DNA of 29,120 bases from Chara braunii (Eukaryota > Streptophyta > Charophyceae > Charales > Characeae). The translations under genes and the position numbers were made by a program. The notes under the pieces were generated by a model, which saw only the letters and a list, made by a program, of their open reading frames with translations, did not search any database and was not told the DNA's origin. Of this stretch, positions 28,712 through 29,120 are shown piece after piece; position 1 is the first letter of the stretch, and every line of letters starts with the position of its first letter. Location: contig BFEA01000057.1 in the NCBI GenBank assembly GCA_003427395.1, positions 2,204,669 through 2,233,788 of the forward strand, read 5' to 3'.

Positions 28712-28751
28712 ACCTCTCAATCAGAGGATCCGCCCAATCAAGGAGCTTGCT

Positions 28752-28759
28752 TGATCGAC

Positions 28760-28810
<51 letters not shown>

Positions 28811-28826
28811 CTGATTGATTGATTGT
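28752..28826 (+). repeat. (TTGA)n microsatellite
   Basis: GATTGATTGATT repeats with two interruptions (GACTGATT). It is the reverse complement of the AATC repeats near the gap at 15370-15676. The Asn-Gln-Ser-Ile repeats in the minus frame come from it. Confidence 0.95.
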
Positions 28827-28852
28827 TTATTAGTGAATCAAGTAGGGCTTCG

Positions 28853-29116
28853 TCAAATCTCTGCAAAAAAAATTTTTTCGCAACTTTGGATATTAGCATT
28901 TCGTTTTTTTGTAGATACTCTGGGCATACTAGGTGAACTAAGGAGGTGGTCATATTCTCGGAAACTGGATCTATTCTCCTCTGGAAGTGGAACCTCCATT
29001 CTATTTCGCGCAAAATTTCTTTCAAGATCGCATTTGTTTTGAAAGCCGAAACTTTGCAAAACCTTGCCTAGATCTCGCTCATAGTACTCCTCCGAAAACG
29101 CCTCAATGATAGCCGA
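28853..29116 (-). pseudogene. Coding-like fragment near the window edge, probable frameshift (unrecognised)
   Basis: The minus-strand frame opens after a stop at 29117-29119 and reads EAFSEEYYERDLGKVLQSFG, then FQNKCDLERNFARN, HLLSSPSMPRVSTKKRNANI and CEKIFFAEI before a stop at 28853-28855. The adjacent frame (29025-28830) also reads coherently: EILREIEWRFHFQRRI, then LVHLVCPEYLQKNEMLI. This suggests a frameshifted or overlapping remnant of one protein. I recognise no family. It may belong to a host gene or to another mobile element extending beyond the window. Confidence 0.35.
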
Positions 29117-29120
29117 TCAA

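Overview
This window is repeat-rich nuclear DNA from a eukaryote, most likely of the plant/streptophyte lineage. It holds Ty3-type (chromovirus-like) retrotransposon proteins, very large LTRs, and long A-rich, (GT)n and (AATC)n tracts. I see no bacterial operon, rRNA, tRNA, CRISPR array or intact host gene. The peptide style of the retroelements reminds me of charophyte algae such as Chara, but that is a weak inference from memory.

Layout: (1) 55-3313, minus strand: a decayed gag-protease region of a Ty3-like retroelement (capsid-like region, RGG-rich tail with a broken CCHC zinc knuckle, charged linker, DTG aspartic protease). (2) 3314-21919, plus strand: one giant LTR element of 18,606 bases, with a 5' LTR at 3314-8514 (5,201 bases) and a 3' LTR at 16853-21919 (5,067 bases). 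It has TG...CA ends, a CCGG target duplication, a primer-binding site resembling the complement of tRNA-Ala, and a G-rich polypurine tract. No reverse transcriptase, integrase or protease is visible inside it, so it looks like a non-autonomous LARD-type element. It is inserted into the minus-strand gag region: the gag frame interrupted at 3313 resumes at 21920.

Inside the giant element, the LTRs are filled with recurring dyad-symmetric (hairpin-capable) motifs and modular tandem repeats. The internal region holds an unrecognised, slightly broken coding stretch (about 10179-11058), a 62-base tandem array, a probable further insertion (about 11781-16086, GC-rich palindromic ends, microsatellites and a 291-base run of N), and a 36/48-base repeat array.

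(3) 22247-25953, plus strand: a chromovirus pol pseudogene (RT, RNase H, integrase, chromodomain) that stays in one frame for about 3.3 kb but carries 11 in-frame stops, plus a 441-base in-frame tandem duplication in RNase H. (4) 25954-28694: mostly non-coding sequence ending in what looks like an LTR (TATA box inside a palindrome, 295-base tandem duplication, CA end), followed by a tRNA-iMet-like primer-binding site at 28698. (5) 28752-29120: a (TTGA)n microsatellite and a minus-strand coding fragment running towards the window edge.

Nothing here appears to encode an intact protein. The interest lies in the nested architecture and in the repeated structured motifs of the giant LTR.
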